A stretch of DNA of 64,000 nucleotides. Origin: Exiguobacterium aurantiacum. Its GTDB lineage: Bacteria > Bacillota > Bacilli > Exiguobacteriales > Exiguobacteriaceae. Location of the stretch: positions 710,501 to 774,500 of the forward strand of contig NZ_CP101462.1 in the NCBI RefSeq assembly GCF_024362205.1, written 5' to 3'. Below the pieces are notes generated by a model that searched no databases, was not told where the DNA came from, and worked only from the letters and a program-made list of their open reading frames with translations. Position numbers and translations under genes: made by a program. Below are positions 32,976 to 41,149 of this stretch, piece after piece. The stretch's first letter is position 1; each line of letters begins with the position of its first letter.

Positions 32976-33908
32976 TCACTCCCTGAGTGTCTTACCGGTC
33001 AAGGCCAGGAAGACGGTATTGAGCGACGGGCGGTCGACGGTGATCGAGGTGAACCGGACCCGCTCGTCATGAAGGACGTCGAGTAACGGGGCGAGCGGGG
33101 TGTCTTTCTCGAGCGACACGTCGAGGAACGGTTCCTCGTACTCGACCTTCTTCACCCGTTCGAGCGATTCGAGTCGTTCCAGGAGGCCTGGAGTGAGGGC
33201 GTCGACTTTGATGCGGGCCGTCTCGAGCGTCATGACTTGGTCTTTCAGCTCGTCTTGCGTCCCTTCGGCGATAATCCGTCCCTCGTCGACGATGGCGACG
33301 CGGTCGCAGAGCATCTCGACTTCCTCCATATAGTGGGACGTATAGATGATCGTCGCCCCGCGTCGATTCAACTCACGGATGTTCTCGAGGATGGTGTTGC
33401 GTGACTGCGGGTCGATGGCGACGGTCGGTTCATCCATGAAGATAAGTTCCGGCTCATGGACGATGCCACAGGCGATATTGAGACGACGAAGGAGCCCCCC
33501 GGACAGTTCCGGCGGACGTTTCTTTTGGTGGGGCGTGAGTTCGACGAAGTCGAGGGCGGCCACGGTCTTTTGTTTCGCCTCGGCCGGCTTGAATCCATAT
33601 AGCTCGGCGAAGAATTGGATGTTCTCGAACACCGTCAGCTGATCGTACACGGAGACGTGCTGCGGGACGATGCCGACACGCCGTTTAATCGTCTGCTCGT
33701 CCTTTGGCATAGAGTGATTGAAAATACGGATGGTGCCGCTGTCGGCGGGATATAAGTTCAGCATGACGGAAATGGCGGTCGTCTTGCCGGCCCCGTTCGG
33801 ACCGAGCAGGCCGAACAGCTCGCCGGCCTCGACGTGAAGTGAAAAGTCGTTCAAGGCAATCGTCTCACCGAACCGTTTCGTGACATGGTCGAGGGCGATG
33901 ATGGACAC
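32976..33908 (-). CDS. ABC exporter ATP-binding protein (LnrL/DrrA-like)
   Basis: This 310-residue ATPase has Walker A GPNGAGKTT, signature LSGGLLRRL, Walker B LIFMDEPTVAIDP and an H-loop YTSHYMEE. The C-terminal region of about 80 residues is typical of DrrA-type drug exporters. It starts at GTG with AAGGAG ten bases upstream. It is the first gene of the three-gene operon. Exporters of this type confer resistance to membrane-active antibiotics. No regulator gene is adjacent. Confidence 0.88.
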   Translation of the reverse strand: MSIIALDHVTKRFGETIALNDFSLHVEAGELFGLLGPNGAGKTTAISVMLNLYPADSGTIRIFNHSMPKDEQTIKRRVGIVPQHVSVYDQLTVFENIQFFAELYGFKPAEAKQKTVAALDFVELTPHQKKRPPELSGGLLRRLNIACGIVHEPELIFMDEPTVAIDPQSRNTILENIRELNRRGATIIYTSHYMEEVEMLCDRVAIVDEGRIIAEGTQDELKDQVMTLETARIKVDALTPGLLERLESLERVKKVEYEEPFLDVSLEKDTPLAPLLDVLHDERVRFTSITVDRPSLNTVFLALTGKTLRE

Positions 33909-34051
33909 GTTGACGCAACTCCTTTCAACTCAAGAACGTGAAATAGCGTACAAGGTTTTGTTCCCGTTTGCAGGAACTTCCGAACTTGTTGCCGAATGAA
34001 ATATAATAGTCGAATTATTCAGACAATTAATGGGAGTCGAAGTGAGGGATC

Positions 34052-34453
34052 ATGATGAAAAAGTGGCAGTTCAATAAAGAAGAGTCGAGTGAGAAGTTTC
34101 CGGATGAGATGGCGTGGGCGTTGTTTTGTACCGTCGAACCGAAGCGGATGGATACGACACTCCCGTTTTATTATGACGAGTCGGTGTTCCGTTTCTCGAA
34201 CGGGACGGAGTCGTTTTATTTTAAAATTTCACCGAGTTATCACGAGTTCGAAGTGAACGTCAAAGACGCCGCGGGGGAGTTGCTATATTATCAGCTCCTC
34301 CGAACGGTCGGGAAAGTCGAGGTGCTCGAGGATCGGCGCGACCACGGCGAGCTGTTAATCGTCATGAACGAGGACCGCAACCGCACAGTGACGACGATCG
34401 AGTTGACCGTGCGACCGCGTTTCCGGGTACTCGTCAAAGAACACTATGTTTGA
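34052..34453 (+). CDS. Hypothetical 133-residue protein
   Basis: I do not recognise this protein. It is soluble and acidic, with a beta-strand-rich middle (SVFRFSNGTESFYFKISPSYHEFEVNV) and an ending of alternating strands (TVTTIELTVRPRFRVLVKEHYV), as in a small beta-sandwich. An ATG-ATG start follows GAGGGATC. A good TATAAT (34002-34007) lies upstream without a clear -35. It precedes csbD and may be cotranscribed with it. Confidence 0.6.
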   Translation: MMKKWQFNKEESSEKFPDEMAWALFCTVEPKRMDTTLPFYYDESVFRFSNGTESFYFKISPSYHEFEVNVKDAAGELLYYQLLRTVGKVEVLEDRRDHGELLIVMNEDRNRTVTTIELTVRPRFRVLVKEHYV

Positions 34454-34472
34454 GTTTTCCTCAGAGTGGTAC
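34448..34472 (+). promoter_or_regulatory. Sigma-B-like promoter candidate ahead of csbD
   Basis: GTTTGA (34448-34453), a 13-base spacer and TGGTAC (34467-34472) resemble the general-stress consensus GTTTAA-N12-14-GGGTAT. CsbD is a sigma-B regulon member in B. subtilis. The -35 overlaps the stop codon of the previous gene. Confidence 0.4.
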
Positions 34473-34510
34473 ATCAATTAGACAGCATGTACAACGAGGA
34501 GGAGATTCAC

Positions 34511-34708
34511 ATGAAAGACGGACTAAACAAAAAAGTTGATGGTTTGATCGATAAAGCGGCAGGCAAAGCGAAAGAAGCGGTCGGCAAAGCGACGGACAAC
34601 CAATCGCTCAAACGTGAAGGCCAGAAAGATCAAGTGAAGGGGACGGCCAAAGAGAAGACCGGCCAAGCCCAACAAAACCTCGAAAGCCTGAAAGACGAAC
34701 GCCGCTAA
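34511..34708 (+). CDS. csbD: CsbD-family stress protein
   Basis: This 65-residue, highly charged and repetitive protein starts at the ATG at 34511 after GAGGAGGAG. The sequence (GLIDKAAGKAKEAVGKATDN, then KREGQKDQVKGTAKEKTGQA) is a typical CsbD pattern of lysine/alanine helices. Members are induced by general stress. The molecular role is unknown. A terminator follows immediately. Confidence 0.9.
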   Translation: MKDGLNKKVDGLIDKAAGKAKEAVGKATDNQSLKREGQKDQVKGTAKEKTGQAQQNLESLKDERR

Positions 34709-34711
34709 TAA

Positions 34712-34751
34712 AAACCGGGAAATCGCGATCAATGCGACTTCCCGGTTTTTC
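34712..34751 (+). terminator. Terminator after csbD
   Basis: AAAACCGGGA and TCCCGGTTTT form the outer stem around an inner TCGC/GCGA pair, followed by T. The stretch 34752-34894 shows no gene or clear signal. Confidence 0.88.
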
Positions 34752-34894
34752 ATTTGGTCAAAAAGACTTGGACGTGAATCGTCGATTCTAATACGTTCTT
34801 AAGGTGAGACAGCCAATCGATTTCTGCAGTGCTCTGTTTCTATGCGGTTGAATCATGTCATGCAGGTAGGGGTGTGAATCTCCTTGATTAAGAC

Positions 34895-36130
34895 TTATTT
34901 ATACAGAAGATACTCTTTCCGGATTGGTAAGAACGCGTCGCGCTCGGCATCGACTTTCGCCATAATCGCCTCGAGCGACTCACCGGCGAGAATCATATCT
35001 TTCACGTAGGCGTTCCCAGTCAGCTTTGTGATGAAGTCGTTGGCGAGGAACTCGAACTCTTCTGGGTATAAATCGTGCGCCGTCTTCACCATGGCGATGC
35101 CGGTCTTGGCCGCTTCGAACTTCGTAGGCTCGGTGACGTACACTTCGACGCCGTGTGACAGTTTGCCCGCGTTCTTCGAGAACGTCGGCGTGAACGAGGC
35201 AGCACGGAACGTGACGCCGGGAAGCTCGAGTCCGTTCAACGTCTTGGCGTAGTCATGCGCCTTCACGTACGGGGCGCCAATCAATTGGAACGGCTTCGTC
35301 GTGCCGCGTCCTTCCGACAGATTCGTCCCTTCGAACAGACCGGTCGCCGGATAGACGTTGACCGTGTCCGTCGTCGGCATGTTCGGTGACGGCATGACGA
35401 ACGGGAGTCCCGTGTCCTCATACAACATCGAGCGCTTCCAGCCCTTCATCTTGACGACTTCGAGGTCGGCTTGAATCTGATACTCCGAGTTGAACAAGCG
35501 TGCGAGCTCACCGACGGTCATGCCGTGCTTGAGCGGAATCGAATAGAGGCCGATGAAGCTCGAATAAGCCAGGTCGAGCACGGGACCTTCGACACGTAGG
35601 CCGCCTTGTGGGTTTGGACGATCAAGGACGACGAACGGGATATCGTTTTCAGCCGCGGCTTCCATCGCATATGCCATCGTATAGATGTACGTATAGAAGC
35701 GCGTCCCGACGTCTTGTATGTCGAAGACGAGTACGTCGACGTCTTTGAGCATCTCGGCTGTCGGTTTTTTTGTCGCCCCGTACAGGCTATAGACGGGGAG
35801 TCCCGTCACTTCGTCGATATAGGAGCTGATTGTCGATCCGGCTTGCGCATCACCGCGGACACCGTGTTCTGGTCCATACAGTGCCGTCAATTCGAAATCA
35901 TCGGATTTGTGGAACAAGTCGACGATGCTCGTCATATTGGCATCGATCCCGGTCGGATTTGTGATCAGCCCGACTCGTTTACCGGCCAAGATTTCAGGAT
36001 TGTCCATCAACCGGTCGACCCCGAGTTCGACTTTCGGTTTTTTCGGGACGGACTTGGCATCGGCATCGAGCAACATGACAGATGACGTGACGAGTGTGAG
36101 GGCGGCGAGACCGCCAATCCATTTCTTCAT
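34895..36130 (-). CDS. namZ: Exo-beta-N-acetylmuramidase NamZ (DUF1343)
   Basis: This 411-residue secreted protein has a signal peptide (about 1-26, MKKWIGGLAALTLVTSSVM...). The DUF1343 core carries GLITNPTGID, LYGPEHGVRGD, YSLYGATKKP, FDIQDVGTRFYTYIYTM, VLDRPNPQGG and SEGRGTTKPF. Characterised members (B. subtilis YbbC) remove MurNAc from the non-reducing end of peptidoglycan fragments during wall recycling. In B. subtilis this gene sits in the CcpA-controlled murQRP operon. Here it stands alone with an imperfect cre-like site in its early leader. AGGAGGA precedes the ATG. Confidence 0.9.
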   Translation of the reverse strand: MKKWIGGLAALTLVTSSVMLLDADAKSVPKKPKVELGVDRLMDNPEILAGKRVGLITNPTGIDANMTSIVDLFHKSDDFELTALYGPEHGVRGDAQAGSTISSYIDEVTGLPVYSLYGATKKPTAEMLKDVDVLVFDIQDVGTRFYTYIYTMAYAMEAAAENDIPFVVLDRPNPQGGLRVEGPVLDLAYSSFIGLYSIPLKHGMTVGELARLFNSEYQIQADLEVVKMKGWKRSMLYEDTGLPFVMPSPNMPTTDTVNVYPATGLFEGTNLSEGRGTTKPFQLIGAPYVKAHDYAKTLNGLELPGVTFRAASFTPTFSKNAGKLSHGVEVYVTEPTKFEAAKTGIAMVKTAHDLYPEEFEFLANDFITKLTGNAYVKDMILAGESLEAIMAKVDAERDAFLPIRKEYLLYK

Positions 36131-36150
36131 AACAATTCCTCCTCCATAAA

Positions 36151-36164
36151 TGTAAGCGCTTCAC
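36151..36164. promoter_or_regulatory. Imperfect cre-like site in the namZ leader
   Basis: TGTAAGCGCTTCAC matches the first eleven positions of the CcpA cre consensus (TGWAARCGYTWNCW) but not the last pair. It lies within the first 20 transcribed bases. Confidence 0.35.
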
Positions 36165-36176
36165 CACTTACTCGAA

Positions 36177-36204
36177 AGTGTACCATTTTGTATTTTTAAT
36201 TCAA
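36177..36204 (-). promoter_or_regulatory. Promoter of namZ
   Basis: On the minus strand, TTGAAT (36199-36204), a 16-base spacer and TACACT (36177-36182) place the start near 36170. Confidence 0.6.
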
Positions 36205-36257
36205 TAATATGTAATAAAAATAGGAAATTATATTTCTTGATTTGATTCGTTGTACCT

Positions 36258-36288
36258 AAAAAGCCATCGGATTTTCCGATGGCTTTCA
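36258..36288 (-). terminator. Terminator of the yxlEFG-like operon
   Basis: AAAGCCATCGG and CCGATGGCTTT pair around a four-base loop. On the minus strand the stem is followed by T-rich sequence. Confidence 0.85.
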
Positions 36289-36303
36289 CATGATGCTTGC
36301 AGC

Positions 36304-37062
36304 TTATGACGAACGGCTGATGAACAACAACCGTTTCGAGGCGACGAAGAGCGTCAGGCCGATCAGCAGGAGGCCGCTGACAATCGCCCAAACGATAGAC
36401 GTCTCACCGAGGAGCACCTCGGCCGATAACGAGCCGAGCCGCCATGGCATCCAATCCCACTCGAGCCAGCCGAGAAGGAGCGACATGACGAAGTGGAGAC
36501 CGAGCGTGATGACGAGGGCAACGAGACCGCTCTCGAGCAACGCCGCGAACAAGAAGAAAATCGACAGCTGCACGACGAAATGGAGCATGAGTAGTCCGGT
36601 CGCGACCAAGAAGTCGGTGATGTCGAACGAATCGAACAAGACGATTGTGTAGTAGGCGGCGCTCAATTGGGCGAGAGCGACTGCGACGGCGGCGAGCAGC
36701 GAATAATGTCCCCATTTGCTGAGGACGATGCGCGTGGCCGGAATCTTCAGCGACTTGAGCCAGGCGAGCGTGCCGAGCGACCGTTCATGGCTGAACGTAT
36801 GCATGGCGGATAACAGTACGACGAGCAGTCCGATTTGCCGCAACTGTTCGCTCGCCGACATGAGCACTTCTTCCGGTGACGGGGTCGGAATCTCGATGAC
36901 CGCCCCGTCCGGCAGGTTGCCGCCTGAGGCCAAGATGTCCGGGAGGAAATAAAGCGTGAGCGGCTGCATCGCCGCGAGCAACATTAAGGCGATCGGCACC
37001 CAGATAAGGCGCTTGTTGCGCCACGACTCTTTCCACTCTTGTTTGAAGATGGCCAATCTCAT
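36304..37062 (-). CDS. yxlG: ABC transporter permease (YxlG-like)
   Basis: This 252-residue membrane protein has six hydrophobic segments. The start is the ATG at 37062, which shares one base with the stop of the ATPase gene (TGATG). The frame is open far upstream but only opposite other coding sequence. The gene order small PLDc_N protein, ATPase, permease matches yxlE-yxlF-yxlG of the B. subtilis sigY operon. The substrate is not known. Confidence 0.75.
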   Translation of the reverse strand: MRLAIFKQEWKESWRNKRLIWVPIALMLLAAMQPLTLYFLPDILASGGNLPDGAVIEIPTPSPEEVLMSASEQLRQIGLLVVLLSAMHTFSHERSLGTLAWLKSLKIPATRIVLSKWGHYSLLAAVAVALAQLSAAYYTIVLFDSFDITDFLVATGLLMLHFVVQLSIFFLFAALLESGLVALVITLGLHFVMSLLLGWLEWDWMPWRLGSLSAEVLLGETSIVWAIVSGLLLIGLTLFVASKRLLFISRSS

Positions 37063-37910
37063 CAGGCGTTCACCTCCAAGAACAGTGACTCGAGTGACGG
37101 GTGCCCGACATGGAGCGATTGAAGACGGAGGCCGCGTTCGAGGAGCAGTTGGAGAAGTGCCCGTTCCGTCACGTCTTTCGTGTCCGTCTCGAGTTCCCAT
37201 GTCGTCCCGGAGCGGGTGACGTGACTGACGCCCGGCAGCGTCCGCCACTCGCCTTCCGTCACGACGTCGTTGAACAGACGGACTTGGATCGAGGACTTCG
37301 AGCCGAGTAAATCGGTGACGGTCCCTTCCATGAGCAGACGTCCTTGCCGGAGCAAGAGTACCCAGTCGCTCGCTTCCTCGGCGTCAGGGAGCACGTGCGT
37401 CGAATAGAGAATCATCCGCTCCCGTTTTAAATCGCTCAATAAGTCGAGTACTTCGCGACGGCCGCGCGGGTCGAGCGCCGACACCGGTTCATCGAGCAAT
37501 AACAACTCCGGGTCATGCACGAGCGCCTGGGCGATGCCGAGCCGTTGCCGCATGCCGCCGGACAAATGCGCGGCCGGTCGATCGACGGGCTCGAGTCCGA
37601 CCCGTTTCAGCAGATGGATTGGGTCGATATTCGTGACGCCGGTCAACTCGGCCGCATAACGGATCGTCTCGACCGGTGTGAGCGATGGGTAGAGCGCCGG
37701 CCGCTGTGGCAGATAGCCGATGCGGATGGCATCATGCCCGACGATTTGTCCGGACGTCGGTGTCGTCACGCGGGCAATCATGTTGAGCAGCGTCGTCTTG
37801 CCGGCCCCGTTCTCACCGAGGAGTGACGTACAACCTGGTCGGAGCGAGAAGCTGACGTCGTCGAGTGCGGTGAACGTGCCGAACCGTTTCGTCAGTTTGG
37901 TGACGTTCAT
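37062..37910 (-). CDS. yxlF: ABC transporter ATP-binding protein (YxlF-like)
   Basis: This 282-residue ATPase has Walker A GENGAGKTT, signature LSGGMRQRLG, Walker B LLLDEPVSALDP and an H-loop STHVLPD. The start at 37910 overlaps the stop of the small membrane protein gene by four bases (ATGA), so all three genes are coupled. A C-terminal domain of about 70 residues follows the ATPase core. Confidence 0.85.
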   Translation of the reverse strand: MNVTKLTKRFGTFTALDDVSFSLRPGCTSLLGENGAGKTTLLNMIARVTTPTSGQIVGHDAIRIGYLPQRPALYPSLTPVETIRYAAELTGVTNIDPIHLLKRVGLEPVDRPAAHLSGGMRQRLGIAQALVHDPELLLLDEPVSALDPRGRREVLDLLSDLKRERMILYSTHVLPDAEEASDWVLLLRQGRLLMEGTVTDLLGSKSSIQVRLFNDVVTEGEWRTLPGVSHVTRSGTTWELETDTKDVTERALLQLLLERGLRLQSLHVGHPSLESLFLEVNA

Positions 37911-38110
37911 CGCTTCGTCCGTCCCCATAGGAAGTAGACGATCGGCCCGAGGATGTTGATGAACAGGATGACGAGAAGCCACACCCACTTCGGTCCGTTC
38001 GTTTCTTGCCGTTTGAGCAAATCGATCAAGGCGACGACGAGCAAGATGAGTTGCAATACGAGCAGCGGCAAGAGGATGAGCAATAAATTTGAGTCATTGG
38101 CAATGTCCAA
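37907..38110 (-). CDS. yxlE: Small PLDc_N membrane protein (YxlE-like), TTG start
   Basis: This 67-residue protein has two membrane segments (LLLILLPLLVLQLILLVVALIDLL and WVWLLVILFINILGPIVYFLWG), the phospholipase-D-nuclease N-terminal signature, and a basic end (GRTKR). The start is assigned to TTG at 38110 because AAAGGAGG lies eight bases upstream. The in-frame ATG 14 codons earlier has no ribosome site. In B. subtilis YxlE lies in the sigY operon and is proposed to act against sigma-Y together with YxlD. No sigma factor gene is present here. Confidence 0.75.
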   Translation of the reverse strand: MDIANDSNLLLILLPLLVLQLILLVVALIDLLKRQETNGPKWVWLLVILFINILGPIVYFLWGRTKR

Positions 38111-38138
38111 TTGTGTTCCTCCTTTATGAATGAGTTCA

Positions 38139-38181
38139 CTGTTCCATTCCACACATAGGACCTATTTCCTGTATGGAACAG
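38139..38181. repeat. Nested inverted repeat upstream of yxlE-like gene
   Basis: CTGTTCCAT (38139-38147) and ATGGAACAG (38173-38181) are perfect arms 25 bases apart. Near the centre lies a second symmetric element, ATAGGACCTAT. It may be an operator or a leader hairpin. No repressor is encoded next to it. Confidence 0.5.
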
Positions 38182-38210
38182 AAAAAAGCCCTTTCTCCGC
38201 AAAGAAAGGG
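38182..38210 (-). terminator. Terminator of the uspA gene
   Basis: CCCTTTC and GAAAGGG pair around an eight-base loop. On the minus strand the stem is followed by six T. Confidence 0.85.
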
Positions 38211-38216
38211 TGACGA

Positions 38217-38630
38217 TCATTTGACGATGATGACCGGGGCGAGGGCGCGTTTGGCCAGTTTATGGCTGACGCTGCCGAGGACGAACTCTTGGAACGTGTT
38301 CAGTCCGCGTGATCCGACGACGACGTACTCGTACGGTTGATGGTTCGCGTATTTGACGAGTTCGACGTCCGGTTCGCCGCGAAGTTCGATATATTCATAT
38401 TCGAGCCCGGCCGCGACGACTTGGTCGAACAGGGGTTGCAACATCAATTTTCGCTTCGCTTCGAGATCGAGTTTTCCCGTCGAGTTGAGCGCGGCTTCTT
38501 TCGATTCTTTGGCGCTGACGACATGGACGATGTCGATGGATGCGTCTGATGCCTTGGCGAGCTGGATCGCTTTCTCAAGCGCCCGCTTCGAGTGGGCAGA
38601 TCCGTCTGCCGCTAAAAATACCTTTCCCAT
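38217..38630 (-). CDS. Universal stress protein UspA family
   Basis: This 137-residue protein starts at the ATG at 38630 after GAGGAGGAC. It has the UspA fold, with KVFLAADGSAHSKRAL at the N-terminus and the ATP-binding motif VVGSRGLNTFQEFVLGSVSHKLAKRA near the C-terminus (G-2x-G-9x-GS pattern), so it probably binds ATP. It follows the SulP transporter on the same strand but is separated from it by a terminator. A TATACT -10 lies upstream without a convincing -35. Confidence 0.9.
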   Translation of the reverse strand: MGKVFLAADGSAHSKRALEKAIQLAKASDASIDIVHVVSAKESKEAALNSTGKLDLEAKRKLMLQPLFDQVVAAGLEYEYIELRGEPDVELVKYANHQPYEYVVVGSRGLNTFQEFVLGSVSHKLAKRALAPVIIVK

Positions 38631-38695
38631 TGAAACGTCCTCCTCTTTCACACAATCTACTTTTAGTATATGCGATTTTGTAGAGCGATGGATAT

Positions 38696-38729
38696 AAAAA
38701 AAGGGAGTGAACGCGAATGTCCACTCCCT
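38696..38729 (-). terminator. Terminator of the SulP gene
   Basis: AGGGAGTG and CACTCCCT pair with a 12-base loop. Seven A on the plus strand give the T-run on the minus strand. Confidence 0.88.
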
Positions 38730-38737
38730 CAGCCAAA

Positions 38738-40219
38738 TCAATGTCCGGCGTTGGCTTCTTGTTGTTTCAAGTGTAGCGCGAGCGTGTTGAGCAGTTTCTC
38801 TGAATCTTTGTTCAAGTTCAGCAGTTCCGGCTCAATCCCGACTTCGCGATATTTGAAGACGACTTTATCGATGGCGCCGATGGCCGAGTCGTCCCAAAGG
38901 TGCGTGTTCGAGAAGTCGATCGTGACGTGTTTGACACCGGCTTCAGCGTCTTCGGTCACATCGAACTGATTGACGAACTCAGACGTCGAGGCAAAGAAGA
39001 GCTGACCGTTCACGATGTAGCGGGCACGGTCAGCTTCCACGCTGCGGTCGAGTTCGACTTTCGAGATTTTCGCGGCGAACAGGATTGCTGCTGTCAAGAT
39101 CCCGGCGAACACACCGAGCGACAAGTCGTGCGTGACGACCGTGACGAGCACGGTGACGAGCATGACGACCGTATCTGATTTTTGAGCGGTGCGCATCGCC
39201 TTGAGCGAGCCCCAGTCAAACGTCGCGTACGAGACGAAGAACATGACACCGACGAGGGCGCCGACCGGGATGAGCATCAAGATGTCGCTCATCGTCATAA
39301 TCATGATAAATAACGCGAGTCCGGCGACGAACGTCGACAGACGGCCGCGGGCACCAGACGAAACGTTGATGACCGATTGGCCAATCATCGCACAACCCGG
39401 CATTCCGCCGAAGAATCCGGCGATGATGTTGGCAATCCCTTGACCACGCGACTCACGGTTCTTGTTCGAGTCCGTGCCCGTCATGTCATCGACGATTTGT
39501 GCCGTCAACAGTGACTCAATCAATCCGACGAATGCAAGGGAGATCGAGTAAGGAAGGATGATCATCAACGTTTCAAACGTCAACGGGACGTTCGGGAATA
39601 AGAATTCCGGTAGCGTTGCTGAGATCGTTCCCATGTCACCGATGTTTTTCGTATCGAGACCGAGCGTGATCGCGAGCACCGTCATGACGACGATGGCGAC
39701 GAGCGGGGCCGGGATCATTTTCGTGACACGCGGGAATAAGAAGATGATCGCGAGTGACGCGGCAACGATGGCCCAGATAATCCAGCTCTCGCCTTCGAAG
39801 TTCGACAATTGCGCTTGGAAGATCAAAATCGCGAGCGCGTTGACGAAACCTACCATGACGGCGCGCGGGATGAACTTCATCAATCGGGCGATGCCGAAAT
39901 AGCCGAGCGCGATTTGAATGATTCCCGTCAAAATACCGGCCGCGAGCAAGTACTCGAGTCCGTGGTCCGCGACGAGCGAGACGATGACGAGCGCCATCGC
40001 ACCGGTCGCGGCCGAAATCATGGCCGGACGACCGCCGGCGATCGAAATGACCATGGCGATGATAAAGGACGCGTATAGCCCGACCATCGGGTTGACTCCG
40101 GCGATGAGTGAGAAAGCGATTGCCTCAGGGATGAGCGCGAGCGCGACGACGATCCCCGCAAGGACGTCTGCCCGGACATTGCCGAGCCAATCTTGTTTGA
40201 TCGTATTCAATTTTTCCAA
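38738..40219 (-). CDS. SulP-family anion transporter with STAS domain
   Basis: This 493-residue protein has about ten to twelve membrane segments ([52 protein letters not shown]) and a C-terminal STAS domain (about 385-480) with the [19 protein letters not shown] core. SulP proteins move sulfate, bicarbonate or other anions, and the substrate cannot be assigned from sequence. The start is TTG with GAGGTG upstream. An inverted repeat lies in its leader. Confidence 0.88.
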   Translation of the reverse strand: MEKLNTIKQDWLGNVRADVLAGIVVALALIPEAIAFSLIAGVNPMVGLYASFIIAMVISIAGGRPAMISAATGAMALVIVSLVADHGLEYLLAAGILTGIIQIALGYFGIARLMKFIPRAVMVGFVNALAILIFQAQLSNFEGESWIIWAIVAASLAIIFLFPRVTKMIPAPLVAIVVMTVLAITLGLDTKNIGDMGTISATLPEFLFPNVPLTFETLMIILPYSISLAFVGLIESLLTAQIVDDMTGTDSNKNRESRGQGIANIIAGFFGGMPGCAMIGQSVINVSSGARGRLSTFVAGLALFIMIMTMSDILMLIPVGALVGVMFFVSYATFDWGSLKAMRTAQKSDTVVMLVTVLVTVVTHDLSLGVFAGILTAAILFAAKISKVELDRSVEADRARYIVNGQLFFASTSEFVNQFDVTEDAEAGVKHVTIDFSNTHLWDDSAIGAIDKVVFKYREVGIEPELLNLNKDSEKLLNTLALHLKQQEANAGH

Positions 40220-40249
40220 AAGAACACACCTCTCTATATATTTTTTGAC

Positions 40250-40278
40250 TTTGATCTCCGAGTCTCACGAAGATCAAA
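40250..40278. repeat. Inverted repeat in the SulP gene leader
   Basis: TTTGATCT (40250-40257) and AGATCAAA (40271-40278) are perfect arms with a 13-base spacer. A -10-like TATAAT (minus strand, 40285-40290) lies just upstream, so the repeat would sit near the transcription start. It is either an operator or a leader stem. Confidence 0.45.
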
Positions 40279-40393
40279 CGCCGCATTATATGAAAGAAGT
40301 CGTTCGACCGACACATGGTTTCACAACGTGTTTCATCATACCGAACTTTTTCTGAAATGACAATTGCCTCGAATGAAAAACTATGGTAATTTC

Positions 40394-40425
40394 ATAACGT
40401 AAAGGTTATATAACGGATTTGTTAT
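40394..40425. promoter_or_regulatory. Tandem ArsR operators
   Basis: Two identical-architecture palindromes abut exactly: ATAAC-N6-GTTAT at 40394-40409 and again at 40410-40425. They end 20 bases before the arsR start and overlap AT-rich promoter sequence (candidate -10 boxes at 40387-40392 or 40409-40414). ArsR/SmtB repressors bind such short inverted repeats and leave when As(III) is bound. Confidence 0.75.
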
Positions 40426-40444
40426 ACAGAGAAGGAGAATGACG

Positions 40445-40762
40445 ATGCATACGGTAGATGACTTAAGTAAAGTGCTCAAAGTGCTCGCCGACCCGACGCG
40501 CTTGACGATGCTCAAGCAAATGCAGGCAGGGGAGCAGTGCGCCTGCAGTTTTGTCGACTGTTTCGACATCTCGCAACCGGCCATCAGCCGTCATTTGAAG
40601 ATGATGCGCCAAGCGGGACTGTTGTTGGAACGCCGCGACAAGCAGTGGATTCACTATCGGTTGAATGAGACGAGCCCGTTCTATGCGATCGTCGTCGAGT
40701 TGCTCGACAACATCGAGACGGTCGATGCGAGTTGTGACTGTGAAACGGACTGTGCGATATAA
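40445..40762 (+). CDS. arsR: Arsenic-responsive repressor ArsR
   Basis: This 105-residue winged-helix repressor starts at the ATG at 40445 seven bases after AAGGAG. An ATG two codons earlier is too close to the ribosome site. Motifs are VLADPTRLTMLKQM, the metal-binding region GEQCACSFVDCF (Cys pair in the place of the classical ELCVCDL site) and the recognition helix SQPAISRHLKMMRQAGLL. The C-terminus has further cysteines (CDCETDC). It controls the operon through the tandem palindromes upstream. Confidence 0.93.
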   Translation: MHTVDDLSKVLKVLADPTRLTMLKQMQAGEQCACSFVDCFDISQPAISRHLKMMRQAGLLLERRDKQWIHYRLNETSPFYAIVVELLDNIETVDASCDCETDCAI

Positions 40763-40775
40763 GGAGGAGTCAACG

Positions 40776-41135
40776 ATGAAACTTGAAGTGTTCGAACCAG
40801 CCATGTGCTGCCCGACCGGACTGTGTGGTCCGTCAATCGATCCCGAACTGACGCGGATCGCCACCATCCATTACGTATTGAAACAACGCGGCTTTGATGT
40901 GGCCCGTTATAACCTCGCCTCCGAGCCGAATCGGTTCGTCGAGAACGCCCACGTCCAAGCTGAAATCGCGAACGGCCTCGAGACGCTTCCGCTCACCGTC
41001 GTCGACGGTGAAATCGTCAAACGGGGCGCTTATATGACGAACGAGGAAATCGCCCGATTGACAGAACTCCCGGTCGAGGCGTTCGCCATGCAAGACGGCG
41101 AGAAACCGAAAGTGCGCATCACGCTCAAAAAATAA
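40776..41135 (+). CDS. arsD: Arsenic metallochaperone ArsD
   Basis: This 119-residue protein starts at the ATG at 40776 after GGAGGAG. Residues Cys11, Cys12 and Cys17 (AMCCPTGLCG) form the As(III) site that delivers arsenite to ArsA. The later conserved block is LPLTVVDGEIVKRGAYMTNEEI. The extra C-terminal cysteine pairs of the E. coli plasmid protein are absent, as in many chromosomal ArsD proteins. Confidence 0.93.
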   Translation: MKLEVFEPAMCCPTGLCGPSIDPELTRIATIHYVLKQRGFDVARYNLASEPNRFVENAHVQAEIANGLETLPLTVVDGEIVKRGAYMTNEEIARLTELPVEAFAMQDGEKPKVRITLKK

Positions 41136-41149
41136 GGAGGCGCGTCAGA

